Shown: positions 24,500 through 31,871 of the stretch, piece by piece
Layout: each line of letters opens with the position of its first letter
How positions within the stretch are numbered: position 1 is the first letter of the stretch
Source of the DNA: Candidatus Kerfeldbacteria bacterium
Lineage (GTDB): Bacteria; Patescibacteriota; Patescibacteriia; UBA9570; XYC2-FULL-38-9
Length of the DNA: 34,160 nucleotides
Direction of reading: 5' to 3'
NCBI GenBank assembly: GCA_018500015.2
Contig: JAHBAR020000042.1
Span: 1-34,160 of the forward strand
The notes under the pieces: generated by a model
What the model was told of the DNA's origin: nothing
The model's input: only the letters and a program-made list of their open reading frames with translations
Databases searched by the model: none
Program-made: the position numbers and the translations under genes

Positions 24500-25456
24500 A
24501 TGAAGAAATACGATATCGTCACTGTTGGAAGTAGTTTGCGCGATATTATGTTTTATGCAAATACAGGAGTCATTTCTCAGAAAGAGGTGTGGGAATTGCA
24601 CTACGGCGGCAAAGTGATGAGTGATCGAGTATTTCTTGAGTACGGCGGCGGCGCAAGTACGGCGGCCGTAAGTTGCGCGCGATTAGGTTTGCGTGTCGGC
24701 ATCATCTCTTCAATTGGTGCCGATGAATACGGCGGAGAGATGCGTAAACATTTCCGCGCCGAGCATGTTGATACTTCGATGCTTTATACATCATCCCATC
24801 ACACGGGATTTTCATTTATCTTGGTGCATCAGCGCACAGGCGAACACGTTGCATTCATTCACTATGGGGCTGCAGAGGAGTGTGTGTTGCCGCAAAATTT
24901 CAAAACACTCAACACCGAATGGTTTTACGTGTCGTCGCTTAACACAACACAGTGGCCAAAAATTATGCGCACGTTGATTGCGCACGGAGGGAAAATTGCA
25001 TGGAATCCGGGGAATACCCAATTACGCTCTTCCTCCCACATTTTAAAAGAGATGCTCGCTTCTGTGCATACATTGATTGTGAATGAGGATGAGTCATTGC
25101 TTTTTGCACGTTCGTTATCTGAAAAGAAAGAGTCGCTTCGACAACGCATTCGATTACTGCACGGTGCCGGTCCAAAAGTTGTGGTCATTACACGAGGTCG
25201 TAAGGGTGCGATGAGCTTTGACGGAACGACATTGTATATTATGCCAAAAGTGGATGACCGACCGGTGGACACTACAGGCGCGGGCGATTCCTATGGCTCA
25301 GCTTTTGTTGCTGGTTTGCATATGTATAAGGGGGATATACAACGTGCTATGGATTTGGCAGCGCTCAATAGCGCATCGAATGTTGCAGTTGTTGGCGCAC
25401 AGCGCGGCCTTTTGTATCGATCCGATCTTCCTCGTCATTTACAACCACATATATGA
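24500..25456 (+). CDS. PfkB-family carbohydrate/nucleoside kinase
   Basis: Ribokinase-like sugar kinase, 318 aa. It begins YDIVTVGSSLRDIMFYA, has the GGGASTAAVSCARLG substrate-loop region near 48-62, VITRGRKGAM near 229 and the C-terminal signature DTTGAGDSYGSAFVAGL with the catalytic Asp. The substrate is undetermined: ribokinase, adenosine kinase and fructokinase-like members share this pattern. The stop overlaps prs as ATGA. A ribose or nucleoside kinase next to PRPP synthetase would make metabolic sense, but that is only context. Confidence 0.88.
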   Translation: MKKYDIVTVGSSLRDIMFYANTGVISQKEVWELHYGGKVMSDRVFLEYGGGASTAAVSCARLGLRVGIISSIGADEYGGEMRKHFRAEHVDTSMLYTSSHHTGFSFILVHQRTGEHVAFIHYGAAEECVLPQNFKTLNTEWFYVSSLNTTQWPKIMRTLIAHGGKIAWNPGNTQLRSSSHILKEMLASVHTLIVNEDESLLFARSLSEKKESLRQRIRLLHGAGPKVVVITRGRKGAMSFDGTTLYIMPKVDDRPVDTTGAGDSYGSAFVAGLHMYKGDIQRAMDLAALNSASNVAVVGAQRGLLYRSDLPRHLQPHI

Positions 25457-26373
25457 AACCTTTTGTTATCCTTTCAGGAACATCCCATCCCGAATTTGCA
25501 AAAAAGATTGCCGACGAACTTGGCGTGAAGCTCGGCAATGTAGAAATCGCCCAATTTTCTGATAGCGAAACTCACGTTATTGTTCATGAAGATGTTGCCG
25601 GAAAAGAGGTGTTTTTAGTGCAGTCCGGGTACGCGCCGACAAACGAACGTTTGATGGAGCTCCTTCTTCTTGCCGAAGCGGTCTGGAATAAGAAGGCAAA
25701 ACGCATTACTGTGATTTTGCCATTTGTACCATATCGTCGTCAGGAAAAGCAGACAAAAAACGGCGAAGCGTTGAGTTTTGAAGTGGTTGCACGTTTGTTG
25801 CGCGCCGTTGGTGTGCGTCGTGTGCTCACCATCGATTTACACAAACATCGTAGTCGTCGATTTTTTAAAGACCAGCATATTACCTGCAAAGAACTTCGTG
25901 CATTCCCGGTCTTTGTTGATTTTTTTAAAAAGCAAAAGTCTTTGGAAGATGTTGTTGTGGTTGCTCCAGACAAAGGGTCTATTCCTGAATCTGAAAAATA
26001 TGCGCGTACACTCAAGGTGCCTTTGGTCCGTTTTTATAAACGACGCACTAAACGCGATCAGATTGTCATTGACCGCTTCGAAGGTTCGGTGAAGGGAAAG
26101 AATGTGCTTATTATTGATGATGAAATCAACACGGGCGGAACACTCGTGGGCGTTGTGCAGACGCTCAAAAAAAATGGTGCGGGTGAAGTTCATTTTGCCT
26201 GCACCCATGGTGTGTTGTCTGGTCCTGCAATCGAGCGTTTGTCCTCGTCTTCTTTAGAGCACATTCTTATTACAGACACCATTCCGCAATCCAAAGAAAA
26301 ACGGATAAAAAAAATGACTATTGTTTCTGTTGCTTCTCTGTTTGCACAACAGGTACGACAATGGGTAAAATAG
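25453..26373 (+). CDS. prs: Ribose-phosphate pyrophosphokinase (PRPP synthetase)
   Basis: Makes PRPP from ribose 5-phosphate and ATP, needed by PyrE and other phosphoribosyltransferases. 306 aa, normal length. Motifs: the N-terminal ILSGTSHPEFAKKIADELG; the QFSDSETHV segment replacing the usual F-x-D-G-E; LPFVPYRRQEKQ; and the PRPP-binding loop NVLIIDDEINTGGTL near 215-229. The classical ATP-flap RQD is changed to RRQEKQ and the catalytic segment to DLHKHRSRRFF. It is therefore a divergent, possibly class III/archaeal-like form. It overlaps both neighbours (4 nt and 13 nt). Confidence 0.92.
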   Translation: MKPFVILSGTSHPEFAKKIADELGVKLGNVEIAQFSDSETHVIVHEDVAGKEVFLVQSGYAPTNERLMELLLLAEAVWNKKAKRITVILPFVPYRRQEKQTKNGEALSFEVVARLLRAVGVRRVLTIDLHKHRSRRFFKDQHITCKELRAFPVFVDFFKKQKSLEDVVVVAPDKGSIPESEKYARTLKVPLVRFYKRRTKRDQIVIDRFEGSVKGKNVLIIDDEINTGGTLVGVVQTLKKNGAGEVHFACTHGVLSGPAIERLSSSSLEHILITDTIPQSKEKRIKKMTIVSVASLFAQQVRQWVK

Positions 26374-26978
26374 TCCGTCTACCTTCACGAAAAGAGTGTG
26401 AATTACTGTGGCATGAACACGCAACGCCGCATCATGTGCGTGCTCACGCGATGCAGGTTTCCCGTATAGCGCGAGCGCTTTCACGCGCGTTGATTTCTGC
26501 CGGCACATGTGTTAGGATAGATCTTGTTGATCGAGCTTCATTGCTCCACGATCTCATTCGCGTGACTCAATGGGCAAAAATAGACCCATCTCGCTTGCAG
26601 TATACGCCAACACCAAAAGAGTTGGCTGTTTGGGAACGGCAGCGTCGAACGTTTTCGAATGCCATACCTCACGCACAAGTTACTGCAAGTGTTCTTGAAC
26701 ATCACTATCCAGAGCTTGCGCATGTTATAGCTCTTCATAGTTTTTCATCGGTGAATGAGCTACGGAGTATTGAAGAAAAAATTGTATATTACGCTGATCG
26801 TCGCGTCGCTCACGATCGCATTGTTTCTCTTACGGAGCGCATGAATGAAGCGGAAGGTCGTTATCCTGCCGAGTCACCTGAAGCGAAAGAAAGAGAGCGC
26901 GTGCTGCGTATGAGCGTATACACACTCGAAGAGGAGCTGTTCTCTTCGCTCGATGTAACACCAGATCAATTGCTGTAA
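26361..26978 (+). CDS. HD-domain phosphohydrolase
   Basis: 205-aa protein with the HD superfamily metal signature: H in VRAHAMQVSRIA (about 29), the HD pair in SLLHDLIR (about 58-59), further His in HSF (about 128) and Asp in YYADRRV (about 145). The fold resembles small HD hydrolases acting on nucleotides or phosphorylated metabolites; the substrate is unknown. It starts inside prs (13-nt overlap) and is followed without any gap by the Nudix gene, so the three are probably made together and may share nucleotide housekeeping. Confidence 0.82.
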   Translation: MGKIVRLPSRKECELLWHEHATPHHVRAHAMQVSRIARALSRALISAGTCVRIDLVDRASLLHDLIRVTQWAKIDPSRLQYTPTPKELAVWERQRRTFSNAIPHAQVTASVLEHHYPELAHVIALHSFSSVNELRSIEEKIVYYADRRVAHDRIVSLTERMNEAEGRYPAESPEAKERERVLRMSVYTLEEELFSSLDVTPDQLL

Positions 26979-27464
26979 ATGTATATGCTACAACACCATT
27001 CAACATCCAACGCGAACACACCCCCTCGCGCTCTTTCTTCAAAGAGTGTTGGCGCGGTTGTCCTCAATGCACAATATAAAGTGTTGGTGATTTTTCAAAA
27101 AAAGAATCGATATTGGGAATTTCCTAAAGGAAAGGTGGAAGAGGGGGAAAATGAGGTTCAAACTTTGCAACGCGAAGTGTTTGAAGAAACAGGTATTCGT
27201 CATTTTAAGCTTTCAAAAACATTTCGTGCCACCATGCGATACACTTTTATGTTTGAAGGTAAGCGTGTAAAGCGTACGGTGGTCTATTATTTGTTGCAAA
27301 CCGCCGACGCTGTGCGCATTTCCGGTGAGCATACCGCATATCGTTGGTTGTCGTTGCGTAGCGCTCAAAAAATTTTGAAACATGCAAACCATAAAAAAAT
27401 TTTGGATGAAGTAATGACTCGTATTTATGCTCAAAAAAGACGAACTCAAGTGGGTGGTAGGTAG
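26979..27464 (+). CDS. Nudix hydrolase
   Basis: 161-aa Nudix protein. The Nudix box is complete: GKVEEGENEVQTLQREVFEETGI (G-x5-E-x7-REVxEExGI), near residues 50-72, preceded by YWEFPKG. The KK-NRYWEFPKGKVE layout is common in diadenosine tetraphosphate hydrolase-like members; the true substrate is unknown. The ATG at 26979 follows the HD stop directly, and a second ATG at 26985 is equally possible. The 3' end overlaps recJ by 38 nt in another frame. Confidence 0.88.
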   Translation: MYMLQHHSTSNANTPPRALSSKSVGAVVLNAQYKVLVIFQKKNRYWEFPKGKVEEGENEVQTLQREVFEETGIRHFKLSKTFRATMRYTFMFEGKRVKRTVVYYLLQTADAVRISGEHTAYRWLSLRSAQKILKHANHKKILDEVMTRIYAQKRRTQVGGR

Positions 27465-29130
27465 TAGCGCGCCTCAGGAATTTCTTGACCGTTTTCCGGA
27501 GCTGCATCCTATTGTTGCTGCTATTTTGTACCATCGCGGCATCGAAACTCAAGCAGAGGTAGATGCCTATCTTTCGCCAGACTATGCTCGCGATCAGCAC
27601 GACCCATATTTGTTTAAGGATATGAAGGTGGCTGTTGATCGGATTCAACACGCAGTCGTAGAAAAGCAGAAAGTGGTTGTACATGGTGATTACGACGCTG
27701 ATGGTGTGTGTGGTGCCTCTGTCTTGTACACAACGCTCAAAGCGATTGGCGCTGATGTTTCTGTATACTTGCCTCATCGTGACACAGAAGGATATGGCTT
27801 GAACATGAACACCGTGCGTACATTGAAAGCCTCTGGCACCCATCTTGTTATCACTGTTGATTGTGGTATTTCAAATGCGCCTGAAGTTGAAGAGGCTGTA
27901 GCGCTTGGTATGGATGTCATTGTCACAGATCATCATTCTGAGCCGCCGGTATTGCCATCCGCAGCTCTCGCAATTTTAAATCCAAAAATTTCCGGAGAAA
28001 CGTATCCATATAAATATCTGGCTGGCGTTGGAGTTGCGTTTAAGCTCTCCCAAGCTCTTGCGCGGGCGTATGAATTAGGTGAAGCTTTTGAGAAGTGGCT
28101 CCTTGATCTTGTTGCAATTAGTACAATTACTGATTTTGTGCCATTGACTGGTGAGAATCGAGTTTTGGAAAAATTTGGACTGCTTGTATTGCGTAAAAAT
28201 CGGCGCATTGGTTTACGCGAATGGTGCGCGTCAAATGGAATTGACCCCACAAAAATCGATACAACAACGATTGGTTTTAAGCTTGGTCCGCACATCAATG
28301 CTGCGGGGCGGCTTGAGCATGCAAACATGGCCTTTGAAATGATGGTGTCTGAAGACCCTGTCAAAGCACGCGAGAGTGCCGAAAATTTAAAGCACACAAA
28401 CGCTTCTCGTCAAAAGCTTTCTGATAGTATGAGCAAAGATGCGCTTGCTCAAGGTGAACAGCAAAAAGGGGAGCAGGTGATTATCGCTATAGGGAAAGAT
28501 TGGCCGGTAGGACTTGTTGGCTTGGTTGCCGGCAAGGTTGCATCAACGTATCAGCGTCCGACATTTGTCATTTCAACATCTGAAGATAAAATTATGGGAT
28601 CAGGTCGTTCAATTGAACAGTTTAACCTTGTTGAAGCTATGCAAAGTATGCCTGAGGTATTTGAGAAGTATGGCGGTCATCCACAAGCTTGTGGATTTAC
28701 AATTAAAGATCAACCATCGCTTGAGCAATTTACAGCGCACATGCGCGAACGTGCTCGTTCAATTCTTGAAGGTGCTGATTTGCGTAAGACCTTAAAAATT
28801 GAATGCGAGTTGCGCGTCTCCGACATTGATTGGAAGTTGGTTGACATGCTGCAATCATGTGCGCCGTTTGGAGAAGGCAATCCAGAACCTGTGTTTAAAA
28901 TTTCACAGGCAACAGTGGAAGATTTTTCAACAATAGGGAAGAAGGGTGACCATTTGCGTTTATCCATTTCGCATAATGGCATTACACGTAAGTGTATTGC
29001 ATTTGGGGCGGGGCACCACTCTCTCAATTTGCATATTGGTAAGGTGATTGATGTTGCAGCGACTGTTCAGATTAATGAATGGAACGGCAATCGCGACATT
29101 CAACTTGAATTGAAAGACATACACTTATGA
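27427..29130 (+). CDS. recJ: Single-stranded-DNA-specific exonuclease RecJ
   Basis: 5'-3' ssDNA exonuclease of the DHH family, for recombination and repair. 567 aa, normal length. DHH motifs: VVHGDYDADGVCGASVL (about 79-95), VTVDCGISN, and VIVTDHHSEPP with the DHH triad near 165. The DHHA1 part has GGHPQACGF near 418, and the C-terminal OB-fold follows. The ATG at 27427 lies 38 nt inside the Nudix gene; the N-terminal KWVV...PELHPIVAAIL region is normal for RecJ, so this start is credible. Its stop overlaps rnhA as ATGA. Confidence 0.95.
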   Translation: MLKKDELKWVVGSSAPQEFLDRFPELHPIVAAILYHRGIETQAEVDAYLSPDYARDQHDPYLFKDMKVAVDRIQHAVVEKQKVVVHGDYDADGVCGASVLYTTLKAIGADVSVYLPHRDTEGYGLNMNTVRTLKASGTHLVITVDCGISNAPEVEEAVALGMDVIVTDHHSEPPVLPSAALAILNPKISGETYPYKYLAGVGVAFKLSQALARAYELGEAFEKWLLDLVAISTITDFVPLTGENRVLEKFGLLVLRKNRRIGLREWCASNGIDPTKIDTTTIGFKLGPHINAAGRLEHANMAFEMMVSEDPVKARESAENLKHTNASRQKLSDSMSKDALAQGEQQKGEQVIIAIGKDWPVGLVGLVAGKVASTYQRPTFVISTSEDKIMGSGRSIEQFNLVEAMQSMPEVFEKYGGHPQACGFTIKDQPSLEQFTAHMRERARSILEGADLRKTLKIECELRVSDIDWKLVDMLQSCAPFGEGNPEPVFKISQATVEDFSTIGKKGDHLRLSISHNGITRKCIAFGAGHHSLNLHIGKVIDVAATVQINEWNGNRDIQLELKDIHL

Positions 29131-29531
29131 GAGTGCGAGCGTTTACAGATGGAGGAGCAAGAGGAAATCCGGGCCCGGCCGGAATTGGTGGGGTAGTGTA
29201 CGATATGGAAGGCAATGTGCTTGCTGAAGTGTCGGAGTTTATTGGTCATACAACAAACAATCAAGCTGAATATCGCGCACTGATTGAAACGCTCAAAGCA
29301 GCAAAAGCATGTGGAGCAACAGAGGTGGAGTGCTACATGGACAGTCAGCTTGTTGCCAAACAAATGAGTAGAGAGTACAAGGTAAAAGATCTCAACTTAC
29401 AAAAGGTATTCATTGAAGCGTACAACCTCGTACAAGAGTTTAAGAGCATTTCATTTACTCACGTGTATCGTGAAAAAAACAAAGCCGCCGACGCGCTTGT
29501 GAACAAAGCTATTGATGCCGCTATAAAGTAA
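29127..29531 (+). CDS. rnhA: Ribonuclease HI family protein
   Basis: 134 aa, the short RNase HI type without an N-terminal hybrid-binding domain. Catalytic carboxylates are in place: FTDGGARGNPGPAG (Asp 8), NNQAEYRAL (Glu about 47), YMDSQLV (Asp about 72) and NKAADALVN (Asp about 122). It removes RNA from RNA-DNA hybrids. It is coupled to recJ by an ATGA overlap and ends the long plus-strand run 18 bp before inverted-repeat element B. Confidence 0.93.
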   Translation: MRVRAFTDGGARGNPGPAGIGGVVYDMEGNVLAEVSEFIGHTTNNQAEYRALIETLKAAKACGATEVECYMDSQLVAKQMSREYKVKDLNLQKVFIEAYNLVQEFKSISFTHVYREKNKAADALVNKAIDAAIK

Positions 29532-29549
29532 TTGCTGTTCCTTCTCACA

Positions 29550-29697
29550 CGAAGCACCTCTTCCCTGCATGTGGGGCTCTCGGAAGGATTTTTAGCTAGG
29601 TGTATTGCGTAAGCAATACTAAAAATCCTGAGAGGGAAGGACGCGCTCCGCAGGAGAGCGCGTACCTGTACCCACAGGCAGGGAAGGGTGCGAAGCA
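29550..29697. repeat. 148-bp inverted-repeat element between convergent genes (element B)
   Basis: The outer arms GCACC-T-CTTCCCTGC-A-TGTGGG (29554-29575) and CCCACAGGCAGGGAAGGGTGC (29671-29691) pair over about 20 bp. Inside are AGGATTTTTAG/CTAAAAATCCT (29585-29595, 29619-29629) enclosing GTATTGC-GTAA-GCAATAC, and ACGCGCTC/GAGCGCGT (29641-29648, 29656-29663). CGAAGCA occurs as a direct repeat at both ends (29550-29556, 29691-29697), like a target-site duplication. It fills the gap between rnhA and the histidine-kinase stop and may end transcripts from both sides. Confidence 0.75.
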
Positions 29698-31797
29698 TCA
29701 CTCGTACTGAGCCAATCCTTTTTCACCTTTTTTCATCGTCATCCCTTTTTCAGGAAATGCGACAAAAAATGTCGTGCCTTTTTTTTCTTCTGTCGTGTAC
29801 CAAATGGTCCCGCCTGATTGATCAACGATCATTTTTACCAGATACAAACCTAAACCAGTGCCTTCGGCGACCGCATGCATAGCATTATCTGCTCGGAAAA
29901 GTTTTTGAAATAGTTGAGGACGCGCCTCTTCAGGTATGCCAATACCTTGATCCTCTATAGAAAAAACGACATATTTGCCACTCTTTTTTAGGTGTTCATG
30001 TCGTTGTTTTTTTGTAACATCAATAACGCGTGCATTGACCGTAATAATTGAAGCGGTGTCGTGAGGAGAGTAGCGTATGGCGTTGGTAAGTAAGTTATGG
30101 ATGAGTTCATGAAACAAATTTGGGTCTAAAAACATTTGCGGAATAGATCGCGAAGTGTTTGAGAAGGTAATATGTGCTTGAGAAGTGTTCAAAAGCGGCT
30201 GCACCTCTTTGATAGCATCAGTGATGATCTGTACTGGGTGAATTTTTTCCGGGCGGATGCTGAGTTTTCCTGATTCAATACGCGAGACATTCAAGAGGTC
30301 ATCAACGAGCCCTACAAGACGACGACTGCTGCGATGCACCTCCTCAATGTACTCTTTTTGTTGATGCTTAAGGGTACCCGTCTCTCCAGAGAGCAGCATT
30401 TCTAAGTACCAGTTAATTGAGGTCAGTGGTGTGCGGAGTTGATGTGATGCAACTGAAACAAAGCTGCTTTTTTCTTCATCAATGGCCTTTTCGTGTGTGA
30501 TGTCACGTATAATACCTATAGCTCCAATAACCCGATCTTGCATATGAATGGGGGTGGTGGTGATCGAAGCTGGAAACAGAGTGCCGTCCGTCCGCTGATA
30601 TGAGTATCCGGTTAATGAGTGTATTTGCTTCCCACTCTCAAGCGCGCGAGTAAAGGGTCGTCTGCGTTCAGGAACGAGATGTCCATGTGCATCAAGCATC
30701 GGCATGATTTTTACAATAGCCTTGCCCAACATTTGTTGTGGCGTAAGTCTTAGTAAAGAGTACAGTGCGGGGTTTGCAAAAATGACACGACCGCGGTCAT
30801 CTGTCACCACAACACCATCACCAATACTGTTGAGCATCGCTTCATCTTGTGCGTGTGCCTTTGCAATTTCGTTGAGTTGTTGTTGAATTTCTCGTTTCTG
30901 TGATTTTGTTTTTTCTAGCGCTTCATTGAGCTCAGCTTCTATGGCAGAGAGTGTGGCGTTTTTTGACACCAGAGCGTCTTGGTTGCGTTCTGTATTTTTA
31001 AGTATTTGCCACATACTCACCACTACGCCCAGCATCCCTACTATGTTGGCCACCTCCTTTACAAGCAGGGCGATTGTATATGAGTTGTCAGAGAGCGCTA
31101 CTGATCGACTCATAAAAAAAATGTGTGAGAATGCAAGGAGTACAACAGAAACTGTGATCCAGAAAAAGAATGGTTCATCTCTCCATTCATGATCTTTGCG
31201 CATGAATGAAACAGCAGTAATGAGCAACACAACGCCGGGTATGAATTCCCATAGATTTGTAAACCCGAGCCATACGGAGTGTGGAAAGTGAAGATCAAAC
31301 AGTGCGACACTTGCTGTCGGAATGAGAATCGAGAGGTACACGCTCGTTGACAATACGACCAGTCCAAAAAACGAAGAGAGTTTGAAACGTTGCGTAATAT
31401 AAGGCACGACCCAGCTGAGAAGAAGCAAAAAAGCGAACGCATTTGCGGATGAAAACCATGCCCAACGTAGCCAGCTTTCGATCACCGCGGGGTCAAGGTT
31501 CACCACCCATGGACGCATGCCGATAAATGCGATCGTACGTAAAATTGTTGCGGAAAAAAATGCCCATGCAACAAATCGCATGTACAGTGATTTTTTTGAA
31601 AAATATTGAAGCAATGCAAAGCCGCCAATACAAAGAGAAAAGCCGATGTCGAGTCCATACAAGACGAAGAGTAATTTTCCTGCTGTCGTAAATTGAAAAA
31701 TCTGCACAGTAGCGAGCAGCCCAAGTGATGCAGCTGCGGTCAACAAAAGACCGAAGATGTACCACAGTGAGTGTTTGTGTGTATCGCGAGAACGCAT
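29698..31797 (-). CDS. Membrane sensor histidine kinase with PAS domain
   Basis: 699 aa. Seven to eight transmembrane helices fill residues about 11-265, then a coiled coil (about 268-315). A PAS domain follows at about 320-435 (AMLNSIGDGVVVTDDRGRVIFANPALY), then HisKA with the H-box FVSVASHQLRTPLTSINWYLEML near 450. The HATPase domain has the N-box NLLTNAIRYSP, G1 EDQGIGIPEEA, FRADNAM and G2 GTGLGLYLVK. The autophosphorylated His is in SHQLRTP. No response regulator lies in the window, so it is an orphan kinase here. The N-terminal region resembles membrane sensor modules such as 7TM or MASE types, but I cannot name the subtype. Its promoter overlaps the typA terminator. Confidence 0.93.
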   Translation of the reverse strand: MRSRDTHKHSLWYIFGLLLTAAASLGLLATVQIFQFTTAGKLLFVLYGLDIGFSLCIGGFALLQYFSKKSLYMRFVAWAFFSATILRTIAFIGMRPWVVNLDPAVIESWLRWAWFSSANAFAFLLLLSWVVPYITQRFKLSSFFGLVVLSTSVYLSILIPTASVALFDLHFPHSVWLGFTNLWEFIPGVVLLITAVSFMRKDHEWRDEPFFFWITVSVVLLAFSHIFFMSRSVALSDNSYTIALLVKEVANIVGMLGVVVSMWQILKNTERNQDALVSKNATLSAIEAELNEALEKTKSQKREIQQQLNEIAKAHAQDEAMLNSIGDGVVVTDDRGRVIFANPALYSLLRLTPQQMLGKAIVKIMPMLDAHGHLVPERRRPFTRALESGKQIHSLTGYSYQRTDGTLFPASITTTPIHMQDRVIGAIGIIRDITHEKAIDEEKSSFVSVASHQLRTPLTSINWYLEMLLSGETGTLKHQQKEYIEEVHRSSRRLVGLVDDLLNVSRIESGKLSIRPEKIHPVQIITDAIKEVQPLLNTSQAHITFSNTSRSIPQMFLDPNLFHELIHNLLTNAIRYSPHDTASIITVNARVIDVTKKQRHEHLKKSGKYVVFSIEDQGIGIPEEARPQLFQKLFRADNAMHAVAEGTGLGLYLVKMIVDQSGGTIWYTTEEKKGTTFFVAFPEKGMTMKKGEKGLAQYE

Positions 31798-31822
31798 GTA
31801 TTTTTATTTTGTAGGTACACAG

Positions 31823-31851
31823 AGTATAACAAAAAACACCACACGATTCAA
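31823..31851 (-). promoter_or_regulatory. Histidine kinase promoter inside the typA terminator
   Basis: On the minus strand TTGAAT (31846-31851), a 17-nt spacer and TATACT (31823-31828) precede the ATG by about 25 nt. The -35 hexamer is the loop of the upstream terminator hairpin and the spacer is its 3' arm plus T-run. Confidence 0.65.
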
Positions 31852-31869
31852 GCGTGTGGTGTTTTGTTT
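31831..31869 (-). terminator. Rho-independent terminator after typA
   Basis: AAAACACCACACG / CGTGTGGTGTTTT (stem around 31833-31845 and 31853-31865) with loop ATTCAAG, followed on the minus strand by a T-run. It lies just past the typA stop at 31872 and before the histidine-kinase gene. Confidence 0.88.
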
Positions 31870-31871
31870 TT

